DNA from: Hymenobacter polaris
GTDB lineage: Bacteria; Bacteroidota; Bacteroidia; Cytophagales; Hymenobacteraceae
Assembly: GCF_012927305.1 (NCBI RefSeq)
Contig: NZ_JABBGH010000001.1
Location: 2,294,001-2,358,000 of the forward strand
Length of the DNA stretch: 64,000 bases
Direction of reading: 5' to 3'
Shown here: piece by piece, positions 44,170 through 52,075 of the stretch
Layout: each line of letters opens with the position of its first letter
How positions within the stretch are numbered: the stretch's first letter is position 1
Notes under the pieces: generated by a model
Told to the model about the DNA's origin: nothing
The model's input: only the letters and a program-made list of their open reading frames with translations
Databases searched by the model: none
Program-made: the position numbers and the translations under genes

Positions 44170-46929
44170 TTACAGCCTAGGGTCTACCGCCTCGCTTTCC
44201 AGCGCCAACACGCCGAACACGCACTGGTGCACACGCCGCAGCGGCTGCCCGGCCACGAACCTTTCGAGCCCTTCCACCCCTAGGGCAAACTCGCGCAGGG
44301 CCAGGTTGCGCTTGGCTTTCACGTTGCGCTGGCGTAGGCGCTCCAGGTTGCCGGGCAGCAGGTAATCGGGGCCGTAAATGATGCGCAGGTACTCGCGGCC
44401 CCGGCACTTAAGGGCGGGCTGCACGAGGGTCTTTTGGCCCTGTGGGATGAAGTCGTAGGGCTTCACCACCATGCCTTCGCCGCCGGCCGCGGTGAGGTCG
44501 GTCCACCACTGCGTGGCGCTCTCTACCTCGGCGGGGTCACCTAGGGGCACCACGCGGTAGGGCGTGGCGCGCAGCAGGCCGGGGTCGGCGAGGGCGAGGC
44601 TGCGCAGGGTTTCCATGTGCCAGGCGTGGTCGCGGTCGAAGTACGTTTTGCCCTCGGTGGCGAGCAGGTGGAAGGGCGCCAGCTTGAGGTCGTCGAGCGC
44701 GTGCACGGGCCAGCAGTAGCGGCGGTAAGTGTCGGCGTAGTCGGCGGCGGCCTGGCGGCGGGCGGTGGTGCGGGCCAGCAATGCGTCGGCCCCGTCGAGG
44801 TCGCGGGCGGCGGCTTCGGCCAGCACGGCTTCGACCTGAGGCAGGGCGGCGGTGGCCGCGGCGGCCACGGCGGCGTACTGGTTTTTCACCAGTTCCTGCG
44901 CTTTGGCCGACCACGGCAGCAACTCAGCATCGAGGCACACCCAGTCGGTGCTGAATTTCTCCCAGAAGCCGGCCGTGGTCAGCGCGTCGCGCAGGCGGGC
45001 CAAAAAGGCCGTTTCCAGGTCCTTGTCGGTGAAGAAATTGCGGCCGGTGCGGGTATAGCACTTGCCGATGCCCTCGCCCGTCAGCCCTAGGTGGCGCTGG
45101 ATGGCGGCCTCGTCCTGGCCCAGCACCACGACCACGCGGCTGCCCATGTGCTTTTCCTCGCACACCACGCGCTCCACGCCTAGCTTGTGGTAGTAGGCGA
45201 AGGCTTCGGCGGGGTGTTCGAGCAGGTCGGGCAGCTCCGAGGTTTCGGTGGGCGACATGGTGGGCGGCAAATACAGCAGCCACTTGGGGTGCAGCGCAAA
45301 GCGCGACATGACTTCTAGGGCGGCCACCGCGTTTTCCTCGCGCACGGTCACGCCGCGCAACAGCCGGGTTTCGATAAACTGCTTGCCCGTGACGTCCCGA
45401 ATGTCGAGCACATCGTCTTGCTGGTGCTGGGCGCTGAGGTCGCCCCCAGGGGCGGTGCCGGCCGCTGCGAGCTGGGCGGCTCGGTAGTTGAGCGGGCGCG
45501 CCGGCTCGCAGTAGACGCGGGCGGCGGGCACGCTTACCAGCTCGCGCTCGGGGTAGCGCAGGGCCGTGAGGCGGCCGCCAAACACGCAGCCCGTGTCAAT
45601 ATCAATGGTGTTGTTGAGCCACTCGGCATCGGGCACGGGCGTGTGGCCAAACACCACCATCGCCCGGCCGCGGTACTCGCGGGCCCACTCGTAGCGGATG
45701 GGCAGGCCAAACTCGTCGATTTCGCCGGTGGTTTCGCCGTACATCGCGAAAGCCCGCACGGCGCCCGAGCCCCGGCCCTGCATCTCCGCGGGCAGGCCGG
45801 CGTGGGCCACCACCAGCTTGCCACCGTCGAGCACGTAGTGGCTCACCAGCCCATCCAGAAACTGCCGCACCTGCCCCTTGAAGCTGTCCGACTCGCTTTC
45901 GAGCTGGGCCAGGGTTTCGGCCAGACCGTGGTTGGCGGTCACCTTCTTGCCGTTGAGGTGGCGCAATAGTTTACTATCGTGGTTGCCGGGCACGCACAGC
46001 GCAGCGCCGCTGCGCACCATGCTCATTACCAAGCGTAATACTTGGGGGGAGGCGGGGCCGCGGTCCACGAGGTCACCTAGGAAAATGACCTTGCGGGTAC
46101 CCCACCCCCCGGCCCCCTCCCCTCCGGGAGAGGGGGAGCCTGACGTCAAGTGACTTGCTTCATTGCCACTAACTCCTCCTTTAATAGAGTCGCCTATTTG
46201 CTTACGGCCGGCTCCCCCTCTCCCGGAGGGGAGGGGGCCGGGGGGTGGGGTCACCCGGATGCCCAAATCCCGCGCGTCCACCACTGGCTCATCCTCTACT
46301 ACATACCCTAGGGTGCCCAGCAGCGCCAGCAGCTCGTCGTAGCAGCCGTGCACATCGCCGATGATGTCGAACGGCCCCGTTTCCTCCTGGCGGTTGTTGT
46401 AGAGGCGGTCGCGCACGATACCTTGCACGGCATCTACTTCCTCTACCCCGCGCAGGTGGAAGATGTGCCGGAAGCCCTCCTCGCGCAGGTTGCGCAGGCT
46501 GCGGCGCAGGTCTTGGCGGTGGCGGGCTATCACGTGGGGCCCTAGGTGGCGGCGGTCGGGTCGGTGGGCGTTGCGGGCGTGGGCCACGGCATCGGGCACG
46601 TCGAGCACGATGGCCACCGGCAGCACGTGGTACTGCCGGGCCAGGGCCACCAGCGGTTTGCGGCTCTCGGCCTGCACGTTGGTGGCATCGACCACGGTGA
46701 GCAGCCCGCGCTTCAGGCGCTTGGCCACCAGGTAGTGCAGCAGCTCAAAGGCGTCGCCGCTCGCCGATTGGTCGTTCTCATCGTCGGCCACCAGCCCCCG
46801 GCACACGTCCGACGACACTATCTCGGTGGGCTTGAACAAGCGCCGGGCAAACGTGGACTTGCCCGCCCCCGAGCTACCAATGAGGACAATAAGGGAGAGT
46901 TCGGGGAGCTTGAGGGTATCTTGGGGCAT
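44170..46929 (-). CDS. pnkp: Polynucleotide kinase-phosphatase-ligase (bacterial Pnkp)
   Basis: RNA-repair enzyme with three catalytic parts in 919 residues. Kinase: P-loop GSSGAGKS at 18-25. Phosphatase (metallophosphoesterase): GDVHGC at 191-196, GDLVDRGP at 285-292, GNHD at 315-318, GHTPVP near 429. Ligase: nucleotidyl-lysine motif EEKHMGSR (K593), then the ligase body. Together they heal and seal broken RNA, with Hen1 (48396-49886) methylating the 3' end. Residues 227-277 are not part of the family: they are encoded by an in-frame palindromic repeat between two phosphatase motifs. ATG 46929 fits the kinase start. Only 46 bases separate this from the AT-rich cassette on the other strand. 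Confidence 0.95.
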   Translation of the reverse strand: MPQDTLKLPELSLIVLIGSSGAGKSTFARRLFKPTEIVSSDVCRGLVADDENDQSASGDAFELLHYLVAKRLKRGLLTVVDATNVQAESRKPLVALARQYHVLPVAIVLDVPDAVAHARNAHRPDRRHLGPHVIARHRQDLRRSLRNLREEGFRHIFHLRGVEEVDAVQGIVRDRLYNNRQEETGPFDIIGDVHGCYDELLALLGTLGYVVEDEPVVDARDLGIRVTPPPGPLPSGRGGAGRKQIGDSIKGGVSGNEASHLTSGSPSPGGEGAGGWGTRKVIFLGDLVDRGPASPQVLRLVMSMVRSGAALCVPGNHDSKLLRHLNGKKVTANHGLAETLAQLESESDSFKGQVRQFLDGLVSHYVLDGGKLVVAHAGLPAEMQGRGSGAVRAFAMYGETTGEIDEFGLPIRYEWAREYRGRAMVVFGHTPVPDAEWLNNTIDIDTGCVFGGRLTALRYPERELVSVPAARVYCEPARPLNYRAAQLAAAGTAPGGDLSAQHQQDDVLDIRDVTGKQFIETRLLRGVTVREENAVAALEVMSRFALHPKWLLYLPPTMSPTETSELPDLLEHPAEAFAYYHKLGVERVVCEEKHMGSRVVVVLGQDEAAIQRHLGLTGEGIGKCYTRTGRNFFTDKDLETAFLARLRDALTTAGFWEKFSTDWVCLDAELLPWSAKAQELVKNQYAAVAAAATAALPQVEAVLAEAAARDLDGADALLARTTARRQAAADYADTYRRYCWPVHALDDLKLAPFHLLATEGKTYFDRDHAWHMETLRSLALADPGLLRATPYRVVPLGDPAEVESATQWWTDLTAAGGEGMVVKPYDFIPQGQKTLVQPALKCRGREYLRIIYGPDYLLPGNLERLRQRNVKAKRNLALREFALGVEGLERFVAGQPLRRVHQCVFGVLALESEAVDPRL
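46099..46251. repeat. CCCCCTCTCC-type palindrome inserted in frame in pnkp
   Basis: Perfect 42-base inverted arms (ACCCCACCCCCCGGCCCCCT and onward) with a 69-base spacer; total 153 bases, so the frame is kept. It adds about 51 Gly/Pro/Ser-rich residues between GDVHGC and GDLVDRGP. Same family as 10137-10267. Confidence 0.9.
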
Positions 46930-46957
46930 TGGAAGCGGAAGAAGAAGTTAGCACCTT

Positions 46958-46965
46958 TATCTTTA
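46958..46965 (+). promoter_or_regulatory. Near-match -7 box TATCTTTA of the AT-rich cassette
   Basis: One base off TAnnTTTG, 16 bases before the first ATG of the cassette. Confidence 0.4.
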
Positions 46966-46981
46966 AGTCTAAAAATTACTT

Positions 46982-47226
46982 ATGATGGATTACATAAAGG
47001 ATTCGATTTCTAAATTTAGAAAAGATGCTCTTTCAAAGCTTGTTTATGATATCTTGAAGTGGGCTGTCCCGTCAATAATATTATTTTCTTTTCTAAACTC
47101 ATCCCTAGCAACTCAACATTTTTCAGTATTATTTTTCAAAAATTAAGTATTTCTTTATATTGGATTATTTTGCTTAGTGCGTTCATTGTCATTATCACTA
47201 CAATAATAATTAATATAAATATTTAA
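46982..47226 (+). pseudogene. Two-helix membrane segment, frame-broken, ahead of GGDEF
   Basis: From ATG 46982 the frame reads MMDYIKDSISKFRKDALSKL and a membrane helix (WAVPSIILFSFL) to a TAA at 47144. In the neighbouring frame a second helix follows at once (LYWIILLSAFIVIITTIII) and ends at 47226. The GGDEF frame at 47243 is again in the first frame. Two compensating single-base shifts, at TTTTTCAAAAATTAAG and near ATTTAATAAAAAAT, would join all three parts into one membrane-anchored GGDEF protein. The shifts are in homopolymers, so they may be real decay or sequencing errors. Base composition is far more AT-rich than the neighbours. Confidence 0.5.
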
Positions 47227-47242
47227 TAAAAAATACAAAATA

Positions 47243-47752
47243 TTGGAAATAGATAATTTTACAGACGAGTTGACAGGCTTAAAAAATTATAAAGCTCTTA
47301 AGGAATATGTGATAGATAAAATTAAGGAAAGTATTCATGATAAAAAGGTGTTATCAATTATATTAATTGATGTAGATAATTTTAAGAATTTTAATACTAC
47401 GTACGGATATAATACTGCAGATAGAGTTTTAAAAGCAGTTGGGGAACTGCTAGGAAAGGATAAGAGGGCTACGGATGAGGTTTTTAGGCAATTCCTCAAA
47501 GGAGACGAGTTTTTGGTGGTTGCCAGTGAAACGTCATCAGATGATGCTCTTAAAGCAGCAGAAAGGAAAAGGAAGCTTATTGAGAATGCAACTTTTGTGA
47601 TAGATGAAGCGCGTTATAAATTAACAGTATCATGTGGAGTAACCGAGTTTAAAGCTGGCGATGACTACACTAGCTTTACTAACAGGGCTCATTCTGCACT
47701 AGTCGAAGCAAAAAGTCAACAATTTAAAAATTGTAGTAAACTATTTTATTAG
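47243..47752 (+). CDS. Stand-alone GGDEF-type nucleotide cyclase (KGDEF motif)
   Basis: 169 residues with a full GGDEF fold: start DELTGLKNYKALKEYV, metal-binding IDVDNFKNFNTTYGYNTADR (Asp43, Asp45), the signature FLKGDEFLVV with Lys in place of the first Gly (86-90), and LTVSCGVTEF near 130. The RxxD inhibitory site is absent. It could make c-di-GMP or another cyclic nucleotide; the first-Gly change makes activity uncertain. The start is TTG 47243, unless it is the continuation of the membrane segment upstream. Its stop codon touches the ATG of the next gene (TAGATG), so the two are co-translated. AT-rich, thus probably imported. Confidence 0.75.
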   Translation: MEIDNFTDELTGLKNYKALKEYVIDKIKESIHDKKVLSIILIDVDNFKNFNTTYGYNTADRVLKAVGELLGKDKRATDEVFRQFLKGDEFLVVASETSSDDALKAAERKRKLIENATFVIDEARYKLTVSCGVTEFKAGDDYTSFTNRAHSALVEAKSQQFKNCSKLFY

Positions 47753-48403
47753 ATGGAAACCAATCATCATACTTCGTTTTTTGTAGTAATAATAGGTGCT
47801 TTCTTCTTCTTTAGTGGTATATACTCTATCGTTATTTCACTAATAAATCTAGGTCAGCATAAGTCTGATTCAACTATTGAAACAAAGTTGTTCAAATTTA
47901 ATGCGCCTGTTGGCATAACTTATGGCATAGCTGCTTTATTAGTAGTGGTAGGAATAGTCAAATTGGATAAGCAGGAAGCCCAAGATGATGAGATGCAGAA
48001 ATTAAAAAATAAGAATGTTGATTTAGCTATTAAAAATCATCGTTTGATGACGAGCGACTCTGCTGTATCGCAAGGTGTGATACAAGAGACTTTCTCATTC
48101 TTTAATCCGCAATCGATTTTCAATGGAAAAGTGTTAGTGCAAGCCGAATCAGGAGGTTTTACCGGCGACCCTAGCCTAAAATTTACAGGTATTATAGGTG
48201 TCAGTCCATTACAAAAAGGACCTTTCGATACACTCAATATTGAAACAGCAAAGGGGAAAAGATTTTATTTTATGACTAATGATAGCATAGTATGGGGTGT
48301 AAACACTATTGATGATGTAGGGAATCTCACTTTAGAAATTTACAAGGACAACCTGAAATTAAAAACCAATAAGAAACCTGTCTTATCCGATTCTATTAAA
48401 TAG
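47753..48403 (+). CDS. Two-helix membrane protein with beta-rich domain
   Basis: 216 residues. Helix 1 at about 8-33, helix 2 at about 52-70, a short charged coil (71-100), then a beta-rich soluble domain (about 120-200) with FNGKVLVQAESGGFTG and a final LTLEIYKDNLKL. No signal peptide or lipobox. Paired directly with a cyclase, it looks like a membrane effector that would sense a cyclic nucleotide; the layout resembles 2TM-beta effectors of mCpol systems, though I cannot show sequence homology. Its last eight bases overlap the hen1 stop on the other strand. AT-rich throughout. Confidence 0.7.
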   Translation: METNHHTSFFVVIIGAFFFFSGIYSIVISLINLGQHKSDSTIETKLFKFNAPVGITYGIAALLVVVGIVKLDKQEAQDDEMQKLKNKNVDLAIKNHRLMTSDSAVSQGVIQETFSFFNPQSIFNGKVLVQAESGGFTGDPSLKFTGIIGVSPLQKGPFDTLNIETAKGKRFYFMTNDSIVWGVNTIDDVGNLTLEIYKDNLKLKTNKKPVLSDSIK

Positions 48404-49886
48404 ATTCAAACACCGCCATCTGCGACGGGGCGCCTACCCCCTCCACTTCGTCACCCATCGCCACGAGGCGCACCTGATAGCCATGGCGCTCGGCCACGCC
48501 GGTGGCCCAGCTGGCAAACTCGGCGCGGGTCCACTCGAAGCGGTGGTCGTCGTGGCGGAAGTCGCCGGCGTTGAGCTTCTCGAAGAGCTGGTTGTAGTCG
48601 GCATTGGGCGTGGTGACGAAGACGTGCGCCGGGCGCGCCTGGGCAAATACCACGGCTTCGAGGGCGGCCAGGCGGTTTTCGTCGAGGTGCTCGATTACCT
48701 CCACCAGCGCCGCCGCGTCGAAGCCGGCCAGCCGCTCGTCGCGGTACAGCAGCGACCCCTGAATCAGCTCGATGCGGGCGCGTTGGCGGGGCGACAGCTC
48801 ATCGAGGTGCAGGCGCTGGGCGGCCCGGCTCAGCGCCTGGTGCGACACATCCATGCCACGGATAAACTCGATTTTGGGCTGGCGCAGCAGCAGGCGCAGC
48901 AGCTTGCCCTCGCCGCACCCTAGGTCGAGCACCCGCTTGGGGGCCAGCTGGTAGATTTCGTGGGCCACCTGCTGGAGGCGCTGGTCGTGCAGGCTGAGCT
49001 TGGGCTGCTGTACCGTGGACTCCGCGAGTCCGCGAGTGGTTTCGTCTGTTTCTGCTTGTGGGCTCGCCGTTTCTGCGGCACTGTTTGCTTGCCCCTGCTC
49101 GCGCGGACTCGCAGAGTCCACGGTACTTACTTCCGGCTCCGGCAATTCTTCCTCCGTGCCTTCCAGCAGCCGGGCCAGCGTGGGGTTCACCATCGCCGCC
49201 AGGTAGCGCAGGTAGCGCCGCGTAATGAAGCCGCGCTCGGGGTGCTGGGGCAGCCAGTCGCCGCCGCGGTGCAGCAGCTTTTCGGCTTCAGTTTGGTCTA
49301 CGTAGTAGTGCTTGTCGTTGTCGAGCACCGGCAGCAGCACGTAGAGGTGCGTGAGCACGTCTTGCAGGCGCAGGCCCTCGTGGCGCAGGCGCAGCGTGTA
49401 GTAGGGGCTGGCGCCCCATGCGGGCTGGGTGGGGTCGAGCGGATACGCCTCGGTTTCAACCGCGTAGCCTAGGGGCTCGAAGAGGCGACGCGGCCAGTCG
49501 GGGCCGGGCGCCGACACCACGGCCACCGTGATGGCCAGCGGCAGCGCCTGGGCGGGCAGGGCGGGGCGGTCCTTGCAGGTGCCATTCATGGCGGTGCCGA
49601 AGGCTTTGCTCAGCGCCACGCTCAGAAACGACGACGCCACGTAGGGCCGGTCGTTCACGTACTGCTCCAGGGCGAAGCCGTCGCCCTGGCCGCGCCCGCG
49701 CACCAAACCCACCGGGTCGAGGTCGAGCAGCAGGGCGGCCGTGCAGCGCTCGGCGGTGGCTTCGGGGTAAAAAACGTGGGCCTGGCCGCCCGTAATTTCC
49801 AGGCTTTGCAGGCGGGCGGGGTTTTTGTGCAGCAGGTAGCCGAGGTCGGTAGCTGGCTGGTAGGTCGTGGTGATGGTGAGCAGCAT
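48396..49886 (-). CDS. hen1: 3'-terminal RNA ribose 2'-O-methyltransferase Hen1
   Basis: Partner of Pnkp: methylates the 2'-OH at the 3' end of cleaved RNA so that the repaired site resists the same nuclease. 496 residues. The N-terminal half (to about 245) is the Hen1-specific domain that activates the Pnkp ligase. Residues 254-293 come from an in-frame palindromic repeat. The methyltransferase part has SAM motif DLGCGEGKLL (321-330), the metal site EVIEHLD (E396, E399, H400) with H448 in DDHRFEW. ATG 49886 gives the family start MLLTITTTY. Its last codons and TAA lie in AT-rich sequence of the inserted cassette. Confidence 0.95.
   Translation of the reverse strand: MLLTITTTYQPATDLGYLLHKNPARLQSLEITGGQAHVFYPEATAERCTAALLLDLDPVGLVRGRGQGDGFALEQYVNDRPYVASSFLSVALSKAFGTAMNGTCKDRPALPAQALPLAITVAVVSAPGPDWPRRLFEPLGYAVETEAYPLDPTQPAWGASPYYTLRLRHEGLRLQDVLTHLYVLLPVLDNDKHYYVDQTEAEKLLHRGGDWLPQHPERGFITRRYLRYLAAMVNPTLARLLEGTEEELPEPEVSTVDSASPREQGQANSAAETASPQAETDETTRGLAESTVQQPKLSLHDQRLQQVAHEIYQLAPKRVLDLGCGEGKLLRLLLRQPKIEFIRGMDVSHQALSRAAQRLHLDELSPRQRARIELIQGSLLYRDERLAGFDAAALVEVIEHLDENRLAALEAVVFAQARPAHVFVTTPNADYNQLFEKLNAGDFRHDDHRFEWTRAEFASWATGVAERHGYQVRLVAMGDEVEGVGAPSQMAVFESI
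49010..49126. repeat. Palindrome inserted in frame in hen1
   Basis: 25-base arms (GTACCGTGGACTCCGCGAGT and onward; one mismatch) around a 67-base spacer; total 117 bases, keeping the frame. It adds a Ser/Thr/Ala/Glu-rich linker between the two Hen1 domains. The sequence differs from the repeat in pnkp. Confidence 0.9.
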
Positions 49887-50003
49887 GGGGAAAGGCGCGG
49901 GCGGCGGTTGCAGCGGCAAGTTACCCCTAGGGCCCTGGCGCCGCCTTTGCGCCTGCCCGGCCGGCGGGACCAGCCGGGCAGCGGGGCCGGGTCCGAACGG
50001 CCG

Positions 50004-50011
50004 TACCTTTG
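50004..50011 (+). promoter_or_regulatory. -7 box TACCTTTG before the ABC-F gene
   Basis: Perfect TAnnTTTG with nine bases to the ATG at 50021, giving a leader of only a few bases. Confidence 0.65.
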
Positions 50012-50020
50012 CGGGTACTT

Positions 50021-51940
50021 ATGAACTTGTTATCCGCCGAGAATATCTCGAAGAATTACGCCGACCGCTGGCTGTTTAAGGACCTCAACTTTGGCTTGCA
50101 GCAAGGGCAGCGCATCGCCTTTGTGGGCATCAACGGCACCGGCAAAACCACCCTGATGCGGGTGCTGGCTGGCCTCGAAAACCCCGATACGGGCAGCGTG
50201 AGCCGCCGCCAGGGCATCCGGGTGACGTACCTGGGCCAGCAGCCGGTGTTTGATGAAAGCCTGACGGTGGAGGAAACTATATTCGCCAGCCAGAACGACA
50301 CCTTGCGCGCCGTGAAGGCCTACGAGCACGTGGTGAACGACCCCCACGCCGACCCCGACGAGCTGCAAAAGGTGATGGAGCGCATGGACGCCCTCAACGC
50401 CTGGGACTACGAATCACAGGTGCAGCAGATACTGGGCAAGCTGGGCATCCTAGGGGAACTGCTACAACGCAACGTGAGCAAGCTGAGCGGTGGGCAGCGC
50501 AAGCGCGTGGCCCTGGCGCGGGTGCTCATTGAGGAGCCCGACGTTCTGCTGCTCGACGAGCCCACCAACCACCTGGACCTCGCTACCATCGAGTGGCTTG
50601 AAAACCGGCTGAACTCGCCCAGCCTCACGCTGCTGATGGTGACCCACGACCGATACTTCCTAGACAAGGTGGCCAACGAGATTGTGGAGCTGGACAAGGG
50701 CAGCATGTACCGCTACCAGGGCAACTACGCCTACTTTGTGGAAAAGAAGGCCGACCGCGAGATGCGCGAAGCTACCGAAGTGGAGAAAGCCCGGCAGCTC
50801 TTCAAAAAGGAGCTGGAGTGGATGCGCCGCATGCCTCAGGCCCGCGGCACCAAGCAGAAGGCCCGCATCGACGCCTTTTACGTGACCAAGGAGAAGGCCA
50901 GCACCAACCTGAGCAAGCAGCAGCTGGAGCTGAGCGTGAAAACCACCCGCCAGGGCGGCAAAATCATTGAGGCTGACCACCTCAGCAAGCGCTTCGGCGA
51001 CAAGGTGGTGCTCGACGACTTCAGCTACGTGTTCAAGAAGAAGGACCGCATCGGGCTGGTAGGGCCCAATGGCGCGGGCAAGAGCACGCTGCTCAACATG
51101 CTGACGGGCAAGCTGAAGCCTGACAGCGGCCAGATTGATGTGGGCCAGACCACCGTCTTTGGCTACTACACCCAGACCGAGCTAGAGTTTGACCCCAGCC
51201 AGCGCGTGATTGACATCGTGAAGGAGGTGGCCGAAGTGGTGGAGCTGGCCAACGGCGACGTGCTGACGGCCAGCCAGTTTCTGACGCTATTTCTGTTTCC
51301 TCCGGCCCAGCAGTACACGCTGGTGAGCAAGCTAAGCGGGGGCGAAAAGCGCCGCTTGCAGCTGCTGCGGGTGCTGGTGAAGAACCCCAACTTTTTGATT
51401 CTCGACGAGCCCACCAACGACCTGGATTTGAGCACGCTCAACATCCTGGAGGATTTCCTGCTGCACTTCGCGGGCTGCCTGCTCATCGTGAGCCACGACC
51501 GCTACTTCCTCGATAACCTGGCCGAGCACCTGTTCGTGCTGGAGCCGGGCGGCGCGGTGCTCAACTTCCCCGGCAACTACACCGACTACCGTGACTACCT
51601 GGCCGAGCGCGAGGTGGAAGCTGCCCTGGAGGCCGAGGAAAAAGCCGCCAAGGCCGCTCGCGCCGCCGCCAAGGTAGCGGCCGCTGCGCCCGTCGTAGCC
51701 GCGCCCCTAGCCCCTGCCCCGGCCAAAAAGCGCGCCAGCTACGCCGAGAAGCGCGAGTATGAGCAATTGGAAAAAGACCTGGCCGCCCTCGAAGCCGAGA
51801 AGCAGCAGCTAACCGACAAGCTGAACGCCGGCCAGGGCAGCCACCAGGACCTAGGCGCCTGGGCGGCCCGCCTGCAGGCCCTAGGCGCTGAGCTGGACGA
51901 AAAAGGCCTGCGCTGGCTCGAGCTAGCCGAACTGGTGTAG
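50021..51940 (+). CDS. ABC-F family ATPase (Uup-like)
   Basis: 639 residues with two ABC ATPase domains and no membrane helix, so a ribosome-associated ABC-F protein. First domain: GINGTGKTT, LSGGQRKRVALARVL, LLLDEPTNHLD. A charged linker (about 235-310) carries the tRNA-interaction region (QLFKKELEWMRRMPQARGTK). Second domain: GPNGAGKST, LSGGEKRRLQLLRVL, LILDEPTNDLD. A C-terminal coiled coil rich in Ala/Lys/Glu is typical of Uup, a translation and DNA-related factor. ATG 50021 is used; the earlier TTG overlaps the promoter box. Confidence 0.94.
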   Translation: MNLLSAENISKNYADRWLFKDLNFGLQQGQRIAFVGINGTGKTTLMRVLAGLENPDTGSVSRRQGIRVTYLGQQPVFDESLTVEETIFASQNDTLRAVKAYEHVVNDPHADPDELQKVMERMDALNAWDYESQVQQILGKLGILGELLQRNVSKLSGGQRKRVALARVLIEEPDVLLLDEPTNHLDLATIEWLENRLNSPSLTLLMVTHDRYFLDKVANEIVELDKGSMYRYQGNYAYFVEKKADREMREATEVEKARQLFKKELEWMRRMPQARGTKQKARIDAFYVTKEKASTNLSKQQLELSVKTTRQGGKIIEADHLSKRFGDKVVLDDFSYVFKKKDRIGLVGPNGAGKSTLLNMLTGKLKPDSGQIDVGQTTVFGYYTQTELEFDPSQRVIDIVKEVAEVVELANGDVLTASQFLTLFLFPPAQQYTLVSKLSGGEKRRLQLLRVLVKNPNFLILDEPTNDLDLSTLNILEDFLLHFAGCLLIVSHDRYFLDNLAEHLFVLEPGGAVLNFPGNYTDYRDYLAEREVEAALEAEEKAAKAARAAAKVAAAAPVVAAPLAPAPAKKRASYAEKREYEQLEKDLAALEAEKQQLTDKLNAGQGSHQDLGAWAARLQALGAELDEKGLRWLELAELV

Positions 51941-51970
51941 GCTGCCCTGCTTAGGTTCCCGGCCCCGTTT

Positions 51971-52030
51971 AGCCCCCGCCTGGCTTTGAAAACCTACCCT
52001 AGGGCTTGGCTTTCAAACCAGGTGGGGGCT
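51971..52030. terminator. Imperfect hairpin after the ABC-F gene
   Basis: AGCCCCCGCCTGGCTTTGAAA pairs with TTTCAAACCAGGTGGGGGCT apart from one mismatch and one bulge. It sits 30 bases after the ABC-F stop; there is no T tail, so it may be a folded element rather than a classic terminator. Confidence 0.5.
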
Positions 52031-52075
52031 AGCTTGGTTAGTAGGCCTATTTCGTTTGCGCTCCTTAGCTGGCTC

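Noticed and set aside
47243..47752. Calling the cyclase a minimal CRISPR polymerase (mCpol)
   Set aside because: Its DELTGLKN start and DNFKNFN motif are those of ordinary GGDEF domains; only the context resembles mCpol systems.
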